DNA of 64,000 nucleotides. It comes from Paenibacillus tyrphae (GTDB lineage Bacteria > Bacillota > Bacilli > Paenibacillales > NBRC-103111). Made by a program: the position numbers and the translations under genes. The stretch lies in assembly GCF_000722545.1 (NCBI RefSeq), contig NZ_JNVM01000006.1:434001-498000 (forward strand). The letters run 5' to 3'. The notes beneath the pieces are model-generated. The model was not told where the DNA came from. It made no database searches and saw only the letters and a list, made by a program, of their open reading frames with translations. Shown here piece after piece: positions 28,251 to 36,441 of this stretch (position 1 is its first letter; every line of letters starts with the position of its first letter).

Positions 28251-28691
28251 TTATTGGCCGGCGTTTTTCTTCGCCTGTTCGATGAATCCTTTCAGGACAT
28301 CGTCCAGCTTCATCGTGAACGTTTGGTTCATAAAGGTAACCTGCACATCGCTAGAGCCGGGTTTGCCTTCAAGCTTCACGCTTTTGGTGCTAACAGTATA
28401 CGAGCCGTCGGCGTTCTGGCTGTATTTCGCTTCTTTCACTTCGTCGGTAATCGCTTTGACCGCTTGATTTTTGGCTTCGGCGGCGACTTTCGCTCCGACC
28501 GTCGTACCCAGCTCCAAAAGCTGATCCTTGTAGCTGGCGCCATACCAGACAACACCTGCCAGTATCGCGAGCACGAGAACCCACTTGATGACGGTTTTCA
28601 CCACTTTGACGACGAGAAACAGCACAATCAGTGCCCCGACGAGCACATACCACCGCTCGGATAAAAAAGCCGTCACGAAATCCACTTCCAT
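28251..28691 (-). CDS. hypothetical membrane protein, 146 aa
   Basis: The N-terminal 50 residues hold one long or two short hydrophobic helices (VLVGALIVLFLVVKVVKTVIKW, then VLVLAILAGVVWYGASY; each run is part of one stretch). An Ala/Lys/Glu-rich segment and a beta-rich outer domain ending in KKNAGQ follow. I recognise no family. GGGGAG lies only two to three bases from the ATG; the GTG two codons later would have better spacing. It ends 41 nt before the transglutaminase-like gene, so co-transcription is likely. Confidence 0.75.
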   Translation of the reverse strand: MEVDFVTAFLSERWYVLVGALIVLFLVVKVVKTVIKWVLVLAILAGVVWYGASYKDQLLELGTTVGAKVAAEAKNQAVKAITDEVKEAKYSQNADGSYTVSTKSVKLEGKPGSSDVQVTFMNQTFTMKLDDVLKGFIEQAKKNAGQ

Positions 28692-28773
28692 CGCTCCCCT
28701 AAAAGTCCGTCTTCCATCGCTTATGTAAATCCCTTAAAGCGATTCTCCGCCCTTATCATACACCAGCTCCGCG

Positions 28774-28929
28774 TCACTCTTCATCTCTTTTTTTGCGGAG
28801 CTCGGCGAGCTTTTGTTGGATTTCCGCCCCTTTATCTTCTCTTCGCCTAGTTCGGCGTAACGATCCGAACAGCCTCCACAGCGCCAGCAGCAAGACGGCC
28901 ACCAGCACGATTCGGATAAACAAGTCCAT
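28774..28929 (-). CDS. 51-aa single-pass membrane protein
   Basis: A short gene reading MDLFIRIVLVAVLLLALWRL, followed by a basic segment (SLRRTRRRED) and a charged amphipathic helix ending RDEE. AAAAGGAGGG lies seven bases before the ATG, which strongly supports translation. The layout is one membrane helix plus a cytoplasmic coiled tail, as in small envelope or regulatory peptides. It is the first gene of the minus-strand run leading to the PBP gene. I recognise no family. Confidence 0.75.
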   Translation of the reverse strand: MDLFIRIVLVAVLLLALWRLFGSLRRTRRREDKGAEIQQKLAELRKKRDEE

Positions 28930-29083
28930 CCGGCATCCCTCCTTTTGTCAGCCGGAACCCACGTTTCTTATACGCTAAACGATCCGGCACGTTGCAAAAA
29001 CTTGTACTATCCCTTTGCCGGCAGACGTAAACGTATAGAGTAGCGGTAGACGGACGAACCCCATTATGGAAAGAGGTGATTTC

Positions 29084-30247
29084 ATGAAAACCGCCGTATG
29101 GCTCTATCTGTTCATGTTCGTCGCCATTTTCGACCTGCATGCCCAGTACCCGATTCTTACTCCGTTTGCCGTGTCGTTAGGTGCGACGCCTTCGTTCATC
29201 GGGCTAATTCTCGGGGTCTACTCGATCACACATTTGCCCGGAAACCTGATCGCAGGCTACGGCGTCGACCGCTATGGAAGCAAGGGCTTCATTGTGTTCA
29301 GCCTGATTGTAGCAGGAATCGTGCTCTTAATTCAATCCCGCGTCAGCGATCCGTGGGGACTGCTCGTCATCCGTTCGATCAGCGGCTTCGTCCTGGCGTT
29401 TCTATCGCCGGCCTGCTTGTCTCTGCTCGCCAAAATCGCAAAAAACCAGATTCAACAAAGCAAGCTGATGGCCGGCAACGGCATGGTACATACCATCGCT
29501 TCCGTGCTTAGTCCGGCGGCCGGCGCCTACCTGGTCTCGCAGCTTGGCTTTGCCAAATCGTTTACGTTTCTAGGATGGGGCCTTATCCTTACCGGCTTGC
29601 TCGCTTGGGTCGGGGTAAAGGAACAGCGAAGCGAGCGCCCCGCCAATGCGCCGATTGCCGAGGAACACGCCCTTCCTCCTGCTTCTCAGGAGAATTTACC
29701 GGTCTCCGGCCATGAAAACGTTCCTTGGCTTTTCTTCGTTGTTCCTCTTGCGCTTTCTTGCTCGCAAGGCATTTTGTTTTTCGAGCTTCCGTTGATGAAG
29801 GAGGCGAGCAGCTCCATCATGACCTCCGGCGTGTTCTTTTCCGTCATTTCCATGGGGTCGCTGGTGACGCTTAGCCTGTTGTTTTTGAACCGGATTTTCC
29901 CTTTTTATCGAATGCTGTTCGGCTGTCTGGCGCTGGCGTTCATTTTTTTCGGGATGTCCGTTCATTGGCCGCTGCCGCTCTACGCTTCGCTGTTTCTGAT
30001 CGGGATGGCCAAGGGCGTCATTTTTCCGGCCATCGCATCGATGCTTGCGGCCCTTACACGCGCGGACCGTTACGGACGCGTCTTCTCGATTCTGTCGATT
30101 TCCTACTCGATCGGCGCCTTTATCGGCCCGATTGTCGCCGGGCATACACGGACACAAGTATCGCCGTATTTCCTCGCTTTTCTCTGCCTTATGCTTGCGC
30201 TCTCTCTGCTGCCTTCCCGTTCGTTCGCCGCTCCCGTGCGAGTTTGA
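29084..30247 (+). CDS. MFS transporter
   Basis: A 387-residue major facilitator with about twelve hydrophobic helices and a hydrophilic central loop around residues 185-215. The cytoplasmic loop 2-3 motif is recognisable as AGYGVDRYGSKG. It is probably a drug/metabolite efflux type; the substrate is unknown. ATG 29084 has AGAGGTGA four bases upstream; an in-frame ATG six codons earlier lacks a site. A terminator follows directly, so it is a single-gene unit. Confidence 0.9.
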   Translation: MKTAVWLYLFMFVAIFDLHAQYPILTPFAVSLGATPSFIGLILGVYSITHLPGNLIAGYGVDRYGSKGFIVFSLIVAGIVLLIQSRVSDPWGLLVIRSISGFVLAFLSPACLSLLAKIAKNQIQQSKLMAGNGMVHTIASVLSPAAGAYLVSQLGFAKSFTFLGWGLILTGLLAWVGVKEQRSERPANAPIAEEHALPPASQENLPVSGHENVPWLFFVVPLALSCSQGILFFELPLMKEASSSIMTSGVFFSVISMGSLVTLSLLFLNRIFPFYRMLFGCLALAFIFFGMSVHWPLPLYASLFLIGMAKGVIFPAIASMLAALTRADRYGRVFSILSISYSIGAFIGPIVAGHTRTQVSPYFLAFLCLMLALSLLPSRSFAAPVRV

Positions 30248-30277
30248 TACGATCTTGGGGATAAGGAGAGATTTGGG

Positions 30278-30303
30278 CCGTCCGGATGTCGGGCGGTTTT
30301 TTT
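30278..30303 (+). terminator. rho-independent terminator after MFS gene
   Basis: CCGTCCGG and TCGGGCGG form a stem around a short loop and are followed by seven T. Confidence 0.85.
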
Positions 30304-30589
30304 GCTTTTCCAGATGAAATGAGAATCGTATCGATATTCCCAATTCGGTATTTTATAGGAATTTAGTCGCAAATTAATAGTACAAAAGTATCGATAAACG
30401 GTTCGTAACGCAACTTTATTTCTGTCTCTGCCGTTTAAGATGCCGAGATGTTTCACTGCGGGCAGATTTGGGTAATGTTCAAAGTGCTGCCGTAATGGAT
30501 CATTCTGCCATTGGCGCGACGGACATAAATGGTTCTGTCCGATTCGAAAACATCTAACTGATATTAACTTATTGGCAGAAGGAGGTGAA
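30304..30589 (+). promoter_or_regulatory. leader region of SLH-protein gene
   Basis: This 286-nt AT-rich gap holds no gene. It contains small inverted repeats: CGGACA with TGTCCG (30520-30541) and AATGG with CCATT just before it. There is also a repeated GTATCGATA (near 30328 and 30388). A long structured leader is common for abundant S-layer-type proteins. I cannot name a promoter with confidence. Confidence 0.35.
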
Positions 30590-30667
30590 ATGCATTTGTC
30601 CAGGAAACCCGTTCAAGGCACTAGTAATAATCCATTATTCGTCAAGGAAGATAGGAGTGAAACCTGC

Positions 30668-32287
30668 ATGAAACCTGCTGTGCTTAAAAAGACAGCACAA
30701 GTGACCGTACTGATGCTTATCATCTCTGTTTTGGTTCCTGTGTTGGCGTTTGCGGCTTCGGGATTCAAGGATTTGAAGTACAGTAGCGACGGTACGGTGA
30801 CCGGTGTCGTATACTCCGACGTATACGACGTTAACGCTCAAGTGTATGCCTACGATCCGAGCGGAAATCGGGTAGCTGTAACCAATGTTACGTATGATAC
30901 GTACGATGAAGTCAACAAGTTGTATATTTACAAACCATTTACGGTAACGGCCGGAGTATACGATTCCGTTTATCTCCATGGCTTGTACGTAAACGGCAAG
31001 GAAGTAACCGGGGCTGTTTACGCCCAAGTAAATCGCGATAAGGGCGACGGCAGTAACCCTGGCGGCGGCTCTACTTGCTGCTCCGGCGGCGGTGGCGGCG
31101 GTGGAATCTGGGGTTCGGAAATAATCAACGTGAACTCTGACGGTTCCGTCGATGCCGACCAACTGAAAAATTCGTTCAAGAGCAACGACAAAGTGACATT
31201 GAAGCTGAGCGGCGACATCGCCCTGATTCCGGCTAAAGCGCTTGTCGATTACGTAACGGATTCCAAGAAGACACTGGTCATCGTTAACGACAAAGGTGCT
31301 TACATCATTCCGCTCAACGCGCTGAAGCTGCAAGACTTGGCCAGCAAGCTGTCAGTAACGACGGATGAGCTGAAGGTGAAAGTAACGATCGCCAAAGCAA
31401 GCGATACAACGAAGGACGGCGTAGACAAGGCTGCTAAAGCGCTTGGCGGTACGGTAGCCAGCAATGCTGTCGATTTCGATATCGTCGGCCTTGGCAAAGA
31501 TCAACAAACCGCTGCTCTAGACCTCGGCAACAACTACATCAGCCGGATTCTTCCGCTGAGCAAAGCTGTCGACTCGTCCAAAGCGACAGGCGTTCTTTAC
31601 AACCCGACAACGGGTAAACTGAGCTTTGTGCCTGCTGTCTTCTCTTCGACGGATGGTAAAAGCGAAGCGACGTTGAAACGCAACGGCAGCAGCATCTATG
31701 CCGTAATCGAGTTGGATAAAACCTTCTCCGACATCAACGGCCACTGGGCTGAAAGCTACATCAAGCTGCTGGCTAACAAACTTGTCGTTGACGGGGTAAC
31801 CGACACGACATTCCAACCGGAGCGCAATATTACCCGTGCGGAATTCGCAGCACTGGTTGTTCGCGCGCTGGGTCTGGATACGAACAGCGGCAGCAGCACG
31901 TTTAAAGACGTTGCAGCTAGCGACTGGTACGCAAGCGTTGTAGCAGCAGCGGCCAATGCGAAGCTGGTTGATGGCTACGAAGACGGAACGTTCCGTCCGA
32001 ACGCTACAATCAACCGCGAAGAGCTGGCGGCTATGGTCGTACGCGCTCTGAACTATGCCGGTGCGAAACCGGACGTCTCGGCTGATAAACAAACTCAGCT
32101 GTTGGCGAAGTTCAAAGACGCAAGCAAAATCGTATGGGCGAAGAACGAAATCGCCGCTGCGATTGACGCCGGCATCATCGACGGCATGACGGACGACACG
32201 TTGGGCGCCCGCGATACGGCGACTCGCGCACAATCCGCAACCATGCTGAAACGTCTGCTCTCTAAAGCAAGCTTTATCAACAACTAA
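30668..32287 (+). CDS. S-layer homology (SLH) domain surface protein
   Basis: About 539 residues. From ATG 30668 the protein has a textbook signal peptide ending VLAFA. A beta-rich domain follows (residues 30-120), then a linker with the odd run CC plus seven Gly, then a second domain (residues 145-345). Three SLH repeats close the protein (FSDINGHWAESYIKLL, FKDVAASDWYASVVAAA, FKDASKIVWAKNEIAAA), which bind pyruvylated secondary cell-wall polymer. An in-frame ATG at 30590 has an even stronger AAGGAGGTGA site and would add 26 residues before the signal peptide. Which start is used is unclear. The gene is monocistronic. Confidence 0.88.
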   Translation: MKPAVLKKTAQVTVLMLIISVLVPVLAFAASGFKDLKYSSDGTVTGVVYSDVYDVNAQVYAYDPSGNRVAVTNVTYDTYDEVNKLYIYKPFTVTAGVYDSVYLHGLYVNGKEVTGAVYAQVNRDKGDGSNPGGGSTCCSGGGGGGGIWGSEIINVNSDGSVDADQLKNSFKSNDKVTLKLSGDIALIPAKALVDYVTDSKKTLVIVNDKGAYIIPLNALKLQDLASKLSVTTDELKVKVTIAKASDTTKDGVDKAAKALGGTVASNAVDFDIVGLGKDQQTAALDLGNNYISRILPLSKAVDSSKATGVLYNPTTGKLSFVPAVFSSTDGKSEATLKRNGSSIYAVIELDKTFSDINGHWAESYIKLLANKLVVDGVTDTTFQPERNITRAEFAALVVRALGLDTNSGSSTFKDVAASDWYASVVAAAANAKLVDGYEDGTFRPNATINREELAAMVVRALNYAGAKPDVSADKQTQLLAKFKDASKIVWAKNEIAAAIDAGIIDGMTDDTLGARDTATRAQSATMLKRLLSKASFINN

Positions 32288-32319
32288 TTGTTAACGCATC
32301 ATGAACCACTCTCCATGAA

Positions 32320-32366
32320 AAAGGGCCGTTTCTTTTGTCTCTCGCAGACAAGGGCAACGGCCCTTT
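32320..32366 (+). terminator. rho-independent terminator after SLH gene
   Basis: AAAGGGCCGTT pairs exactly with AACGGCCCTTT over a 25-nt interior, flanked by short A and T runs. Confidence 0.8.
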
Positions 32367-32402
32367 GTTAACGAATGTATCTTCCTCAGAAAAGGGGACA
32401 AT

Positions 32403-32846
32403 ATGGATTTTAATGAATATATGACGTTTGTCAGAAAATGCAGTCAAGAGCCCATCCAAGAGCTTACTGAATTAGATTTTCATGAATTAGAGAAAACTTT
32501 AGGTACAAAATTGCCAGTAGAGTTTAAATCCTATTATTTGGAGCATAATGGAAACCATTCTGTTCCAGATGAATGTTATTTGTTTTTCCCGATAAAATAT
32601 GGATTTTCTATCGAACGTCGATTAGAAGTTTATGCCAAACAAGGTATTCACTTCGGAAAAAAGATACCGTTTGCCGGGGATGGATATGGACATACTTATG
32701 CTTTGTCATTGGAAGATAACAGCTTTGGAAAAGTACTATTTTTGCAGCATGAAAACGAAGATAATCAGGAATATGAGGTCGTTGCAAATAGCTTTTCTGA
32801 ATTTTTAATTTTTTTTGTATCAAAAGGAAAGACATTTGTAAGGTAA
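32403..32846 (+). CDS. SMI1/KNR4 family protein (orphan immunity-like)
   Basis: A 147-residue protein with the SMI1/KNR4 (SUKH) pattern: ITELDFHELEKTLGTKLP-like helix, then FKSYYLEHNG, a central FPIKYG/PFAGDGYGHTYAL core and a C-terminal SFSEFLIFFV helix. SUKH proteins are usually immunity partners of contact-dependent or polymorphic toxins. No toxin gene is adjacent. The gene is markedly AT-rich compared with its neighbours, which suggests recent acquisition. AAAAGGGG precedes the ATG. It is bounded by terminators on both sides, so it is an isolated unit. Confidence 0.85.
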   Translation: MDFNEYMTFVRKCSQEPIQELTELDFHELEKTLGTKLPVEFKSYYLEHNGNHSVPDECYLFFPIKYGFSIERRLEVYAKQGIHFGKKIPFAGDGYGHTYALSLEDNSFGKVLFLQHENEDNQEYEVVANSFSEFLIFFVSKGKTFVR

Positions 32847-32876
32847 ACTGATTGGCCTTAGTTTCCCTAAGATTGC

Positions 32877-32905
32877 CCCGCCGTCCATTACAGACGGCGG
32901 GTTTT
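32877..32905 (+). terminator. rho-independent terminator after SMI1-like gene
   Basis: CCCGCCGTC pairs exactly with GACGGCGGG around a seven-base loop, followed by TTTT. Confidence 0.85.
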
Positions 32906-33110
32906 CTATATCCGTCTTACGCCTCGTCCTCAAGCTCCATCAGCCTGCTTTTCCTCTACCATTCCGAACGACGCTTCTGTCGTTTCTTCTACCGTAACAA
33001 CAGCCGGTTTCCGACATTTCCTGGGAAATGTAAACACGAAGGGATTGGATCGTACAGCGAAAGGGGATATACTACAAGAAAGAAATTCATTGCAGGAACG
33101 GAGGCCATCG

Positions 33111-33470
33111 ATGTCTATCGCGATTATTGTGGAAGGAAAGAACGACAAAAGCAGGCTTCGCCGCTTGCTGACAGAGGACATCATCATCGTTTGTACCTTC
33201 GGATCGCTGAATACGGATCGTTTGGAAGAGTTGAAGAAGAGGATCGGAACGTGCGATGTGTACCTGTTTACGGATAATGACCCCTCGGGCAAAAAAATAC
33301 GCGCCATTCTCCGGGATACGTTTCCGGATGCCGAACAAATTTATACGCGGCGCGGCTATGCCGGCGTCGAAGGCACACCAGACGAGTATCTTATTCAACA
33401 ATTGGAAAAGGCCGGGCTGGAGGAGTTTATTATCTATCCCCCGATAATCCCGACCTTTGAGAAGTTCTAA
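33111..33470 (+). CDS. small Toprim-domain protein
   Basis: A 119-residue stand-alone Toprim fold. The catalytic Glu is in IIVEGKND and the acidic DxD is in FTDNDPSGKK. Its size and motifs resemble the Toprim core of RNase M5 and the small primase-like proteins, which cut or join nucleic-acid phosphodiesters with Mg2+. There is no extra domain, so the reaction is unknown. GGAGG lies before ATG 33111. Its TAA overlaps the TAG of the convergent AEC gene, so the two transcripts must overlap. Confidence 0.82.
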   Translation: MSIAIIVEGKNDKSRLRRLLTEDIIIVCTFGSLNTDRLEELKKRIGTCDVYLFTDNDPSGKKIRAILRDTFPDAEQIYTRRGYAGVEGTPDEYLIQQLEKAGLEEFIIYPPIIPTFEKF

Positions 33471-34393
33471 CCTATAAATTTTATCAAATAAATAACCAGC
33501 GTCACCGTAAAAATGCTAAATATCGTCGAAGAAAACACGGCTTGTGACGAAAATTCCGGCTCATTGTCGTACTCGACGGCAATGAGTACGCTGCTCAACG
33601 ATGTTGGCACTGCGCAGGACAGCACAAGCGCCTGCGCCATGACCCCTTCGATCCCCATTAACATGACGATCAGAAAGCCGACGGCCGGGCCCACACAGAG
33701 CCTCAGTACGTTTGACAGCAAGACATCCGTCAGGTTGAACGTCCATTTCATGCTTCCCAACTGTACCCCGAGCGTCAAAAGAGCGGTTGCAATGAACGCA
33801 TCCGACACATAATTGATCGGCGTATACACCGGTCCCGGAATAGGAATGTGCAGCCCCTTCATCAAAAAGGCGATCGGAATGATATAAATGACCGGCAGCG
33901 TCAGGATCGTGCGGAGCGTCTGCCTCATGTCGTTGCGCTTAGAGGCATTGACAGCATAGATGCCGTATGTATTCGGCAGCAGGCTCTGCATCATCATAAT
34001 GATGATCTGAATCGACAAGGTGAACGCGTCCCCAACAAACACAAGCTGATTGAGCGGAATCGCATAGTTCGCGCTGTTGTAAAAAATAACGCTGTTGCGC
34101 ATCGCCGGGATCATGCCGCCCTTATATCCCCGCAGACGGATCACGACTTCCATCAAAAGAAACATCACGGCAAAAAATAAGACGAAAAACAGCAGCGTTT
34201 GCCCGAGAACAGCCAGCGACAGCGACGATTCATAAAGCATTTTGAATACGAGCGCTGGGGAGAATAAGTAAAAATTTAATTTGGAAAGCGTCTTGATATC
34301 GAGCTTGAATGCTCGGTACAAAATGACGCCTATCGCAATCATGATAGTCAGCGGAATGACATTATTGAGCAAGATGTGCGTAAAATAAGTCAT
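33467..34393 (-). CDS. AEC family (auxin efflux carrier-like) transporter
   Basis: A 308-residue membrane protein with about ten hydrophobic helices in two halves (YSFLSKLNFYLFSPALVF-like start and FIVMLMGIEGVMAQALVLS-like end), the pattern of bacterial AEC carriers such as malate permease MleP. The substrate, perhaps an organic acid, is unknown. GCAGGGG lies upstream of the ATG. Its 3' end overlaps the Toprim gene on the other strand by four bases. Confidence 0.87.
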   Translation of the reverse strand: MTYFTHILLNNVIPLTIMIAIGVILYRAFKLDIKTLSKLNFYLFSPALVFKMLYESSLSLAVLGQTLLFFVLFFAVMFLLMEVVIRLRGYKGGMIPAMRNSVIFYNSANYAIPLNQLVFVGDAFTLSIQIIIMMMQSLLPNTYGIYAVNASKRNDMRQTLRTILTLPVIYIIPIAFLMKGLHIPIPGPVYTPINYVSDAFIATALLTLGVQLGSMKWTFNLTDVLLSNVLRLCVGPAVGFLIVMLMGIEGVMAQALVLSCAVPTSLSSVLIAVEYDNEPEFSSQAVFSSTIFSIFTVTLVIYLIKFIG

Positions 34394-34419
34394 GTCAATT
34401 GGGTACCCCTGCCGCTTGC

Positions 34420-35028
34420 CTAGGATTCCTTGCTAACCTGAATCAAATCGTTTGCGATTCTTTCGATATCGATATTTTCATCGTTGCCCGAATAGTAGGT
34501 ACGCACGTCACCTTTGCCGTCGACCAGCAAAAATAAGTTTGTATGCGTAAAATTGCCGGTTTTCGGGTCTTTAGCTACAAGGACGTCAAATTTTTTGGCA
34601 AGGTCTGCCGTATAGGCCTCGTCGCCGCGCAGGAAATACCAGCCCTTATAATCCGGATGAAAGCGACTGGAAAATTCCTTGAGCCGTTCAGGCGTATCTC
34701 TCGTCGGATCGAAGGTAATGGAAAGAAGCGCCGTCTTCGTGCCGAATACGCCTTTTTTCACCAATACGTCCTGAATTTTAGACAGGTTGTAGGTCGTCGG
34801 CGGGCAGACGTCAGGACAATACGAAAAATAGAAATAAACCAGCTTCGCTTTTCCTGCCGTATCGGCCAACGTTACCGTCTTGCCGTCCAAGTTTTCCAGC
34901 TTGAAATCCGGCGCCTTCTTAAGCACCCCGATTTTTTTCTCCGGACCTTTCACCAGCATATAAGCCAATGTTGCGATCAAACCAACCAGCAGTACCATGA
35001 CGACGACTTTAAAACCGGTTTTCTGCAT
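34420..35028 (-). CDS. SCO1/SenC family copper chaperone for cytochrome oxidase
   Basis: About 202 residues with one N-terminal membrane anchor (residues 6-24) and an extracytoplasmic thioredoxin-like domain. The copper ligands are the CPDVC cysteines (about residues 71 and 75) and a distal His in NFTHTNLF (about 164). Sco proteins deliver Cu to the CuA centre of cytochrome c oxidase. ATG 35028 has AAGGTG nine bases upstream; ATG 35055 is an alternative. It is downstream of ctaB and probably shares its promoter. Confidence 0.93.
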   Translation of the reverse strand: MQKTGFKVVVMVLLVGLIATLAYMLVKGPEKKIGVLKKAPDFKLENLDGKTVTLADTAGKAKLVYFYFSYCPDVCPPTTYNLSKIQDVLVKKGVFGTKTALLSITFDPTRDTPERLKEFSSRFHPDYKGWYFLRGDEAYTADLAKKFDVLVAKDPKTGNFTHTNLFLLVDGKGDVRTYYSGNDENIDIERIANDLIQVSKES

Positions 35029-35120
35029 ACCATCGCTCACCTTCCCATTATTCAAAAAATAAATCCCAAGGCCGGGGCCAAGGGATTGTTATCCACCGTT
35101 TTGCACCGTCCGCGAATACC

Positions 35121-36059
35121 CTACGGTAAAGGAGTGGTGCTGATGACCATGATGATATACAGCAAGGTCAAATAGTTAATAGAATAAATAAACATTTTTT
35201 TGGCCCATTGCACTTCATCCTCCGCTTTGAACCCTTTCAGGCTCAAGAACGCCCAGTACAAGCCCATAAGCGTTGCCGCGAAGAAGTAAAGTGGTCCTAC
35301 GAAACCAAGCCAGTACAGCAAGAGCGAAACGGGCACGAGCAGCACGATATAACGGATCATCGCCATCTTGGTAATATACGTTCCTTTAACAACCGGCAGG
35401 AGCGGGAAACCGGCGGCGCGGTATTCTTCCATCCGACGAATGCCAAGCGCCCAGAAGTGCGGCGGCTGCCACAGGAACATAATGCCGTACAGAATAAGCC
35501 CCGCGGCATCGATCTGTCCCTGAACGGCACAATAGCCGAGCAGCGTAGGCATTGCGCCGGAAAAGCTGCCGACGAACGTGCTCCATACGGATGACCGCTT
35601 AAACCATGCAGTATAAATCCAAACGTAAATAAACAAACCAAGTAAACCGAGCAGAGCCGTGAGTGGATTCGTCAAGAACCACAGCACCGATAGGCCAATA
35701 ACGCCGAGCACGATGCCATACCATAATACGGTTTGCGGAGCAATGGTGCCTACTGCGGTGGCACGCTTTTTCGTCCGGGTCATCTTCTTGTCCATGTCCC
35801 GGTCCAAATAGTTGTTCAGCACACAACCGGACGCCATCACCAACACGGTGCCGAGCAGCATATATATCAATTTATCCCACTGGATATGCCAGCCGGAAGC
35901 GACCCAAAAGCCGCCAAATGCCGTAATCGCGTTGGAAAATAAAATGCCGGGTTTGGCAAGATTCACAAAATCTCTCCACGTAGCCGGCGAGTTGGCAGCG
36001 GTATCCGCCTCAACATCTGTCGTCTCTACGCCCATCCCCAAACTTGCCTGTTTTTCCAC
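35121..36059 (-). CDS. ctaB: protoheme IX farnesyltransferase (heme O synthase) CtaB
   Basis: CtaB attaches a farnesyl group to heme B to make heme O, the substrate of CtaA. It is a UbiA-family membrane enzyme with about nine helices. The first Asp-rich motif is NNYLDRDMDKKMTRTKKR, and the second polar loop includes WQPPHFWALGIRR. I start it at GTG 36059, which has AAGGGGG ten bases upstream and gives about 312 residues. An earlier in-frame GTG at 36113 has no site and sits only about ten bases from the predicted transcription start. A Sco gene follows. Confidence 0.93.
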   Translation of the reverse strand: MEKQASLGMGVETTDVEADTAANSPATWRDFVNLAKPGILFSNAITAFGGFWVASGWHIQWDKLIYMLLGTVLVMASGCVLNNYLDRDMDKKMTRTKKRATAVGTIAPQTVLWYGIVLGVIGLSVLWFLTNPLTALLGLLGLFIYVWIYTAWFKRSSVWSTFVGSFSGAMPTLLGYCAVQGQIDAAGLILYGIMFLWQPPHFWALGIRRMEEYRAAGFPLLPVVKGTYITKMAMIRYIVLLVPVSLLLYWLGFVGPLYFFAATLMGLYWAFLSLKGFKAEDEVQWAKKMFIYSINYLTLLYIIMVISTTPLP

Positions 36060-36131
36060 CTCTATGCAACCCCCTTGTGTGAGGAATTCGAAATCGATTG
36101 TGATTTCCTTCACTCTTAAAAAGTCTTCTTT

Positions 36132-36160
36132 ATCATAACAACCTACGAACCTTTTGACAA
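36132..36160 (-). promoter_or_regulatory. sigma-A-like promoter of ctaB-sco
   Basis: On the minus strand, TTGTCA and TATGAT are separated by exactly 17 nt, about 75 nt upstream of the GTG start of ctaB. Both hexamers are one base off consensus. Confidence 0.65.
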
Positions 36161-36320
36161 CAACGGATGGCGTTGTTCAAAATATTGTCGAATCCCCCAT
36201 CAAGAGACAAGACAGATTGTGCGCTTGTAGACGCCGGGCATTGCACCGTATATTTTTTTGCATATCATCGGAAAATACAAGAAGCGGCGGACTGTCCGGA
36301 TCTGCCCGAAAAACATACGC

Positions 36321-36349
36321 AAAAAAATACCTCCGGCAAAAACCGGAGG
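36321..36349 (-). terminator. rho-independent terminator after P450 gene
   Basis: CCTCCGG pairs with CCGGAGG around a six-base A-rich loop, followed by ATTTTTTT on the minus strand (seven A at 36321-36327). Confidence 0.8.
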
Positions 36350-36441
36350 CAAAACGTGAACTACATAGGAACCCTCAACGTTTCCTTGCCGAACGCTTGT
36401 GGTCTTTCGGCTTTTTCGCCCGGTAATAACAAACGCTCGCG

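Noticed and set aside
32930..33307. 125-codon minus-strand frame opposite the Toprim gene
   Set aside because: It has no ribosome site and overlaps a recognisable Toprim domain and the preceding terminator region.
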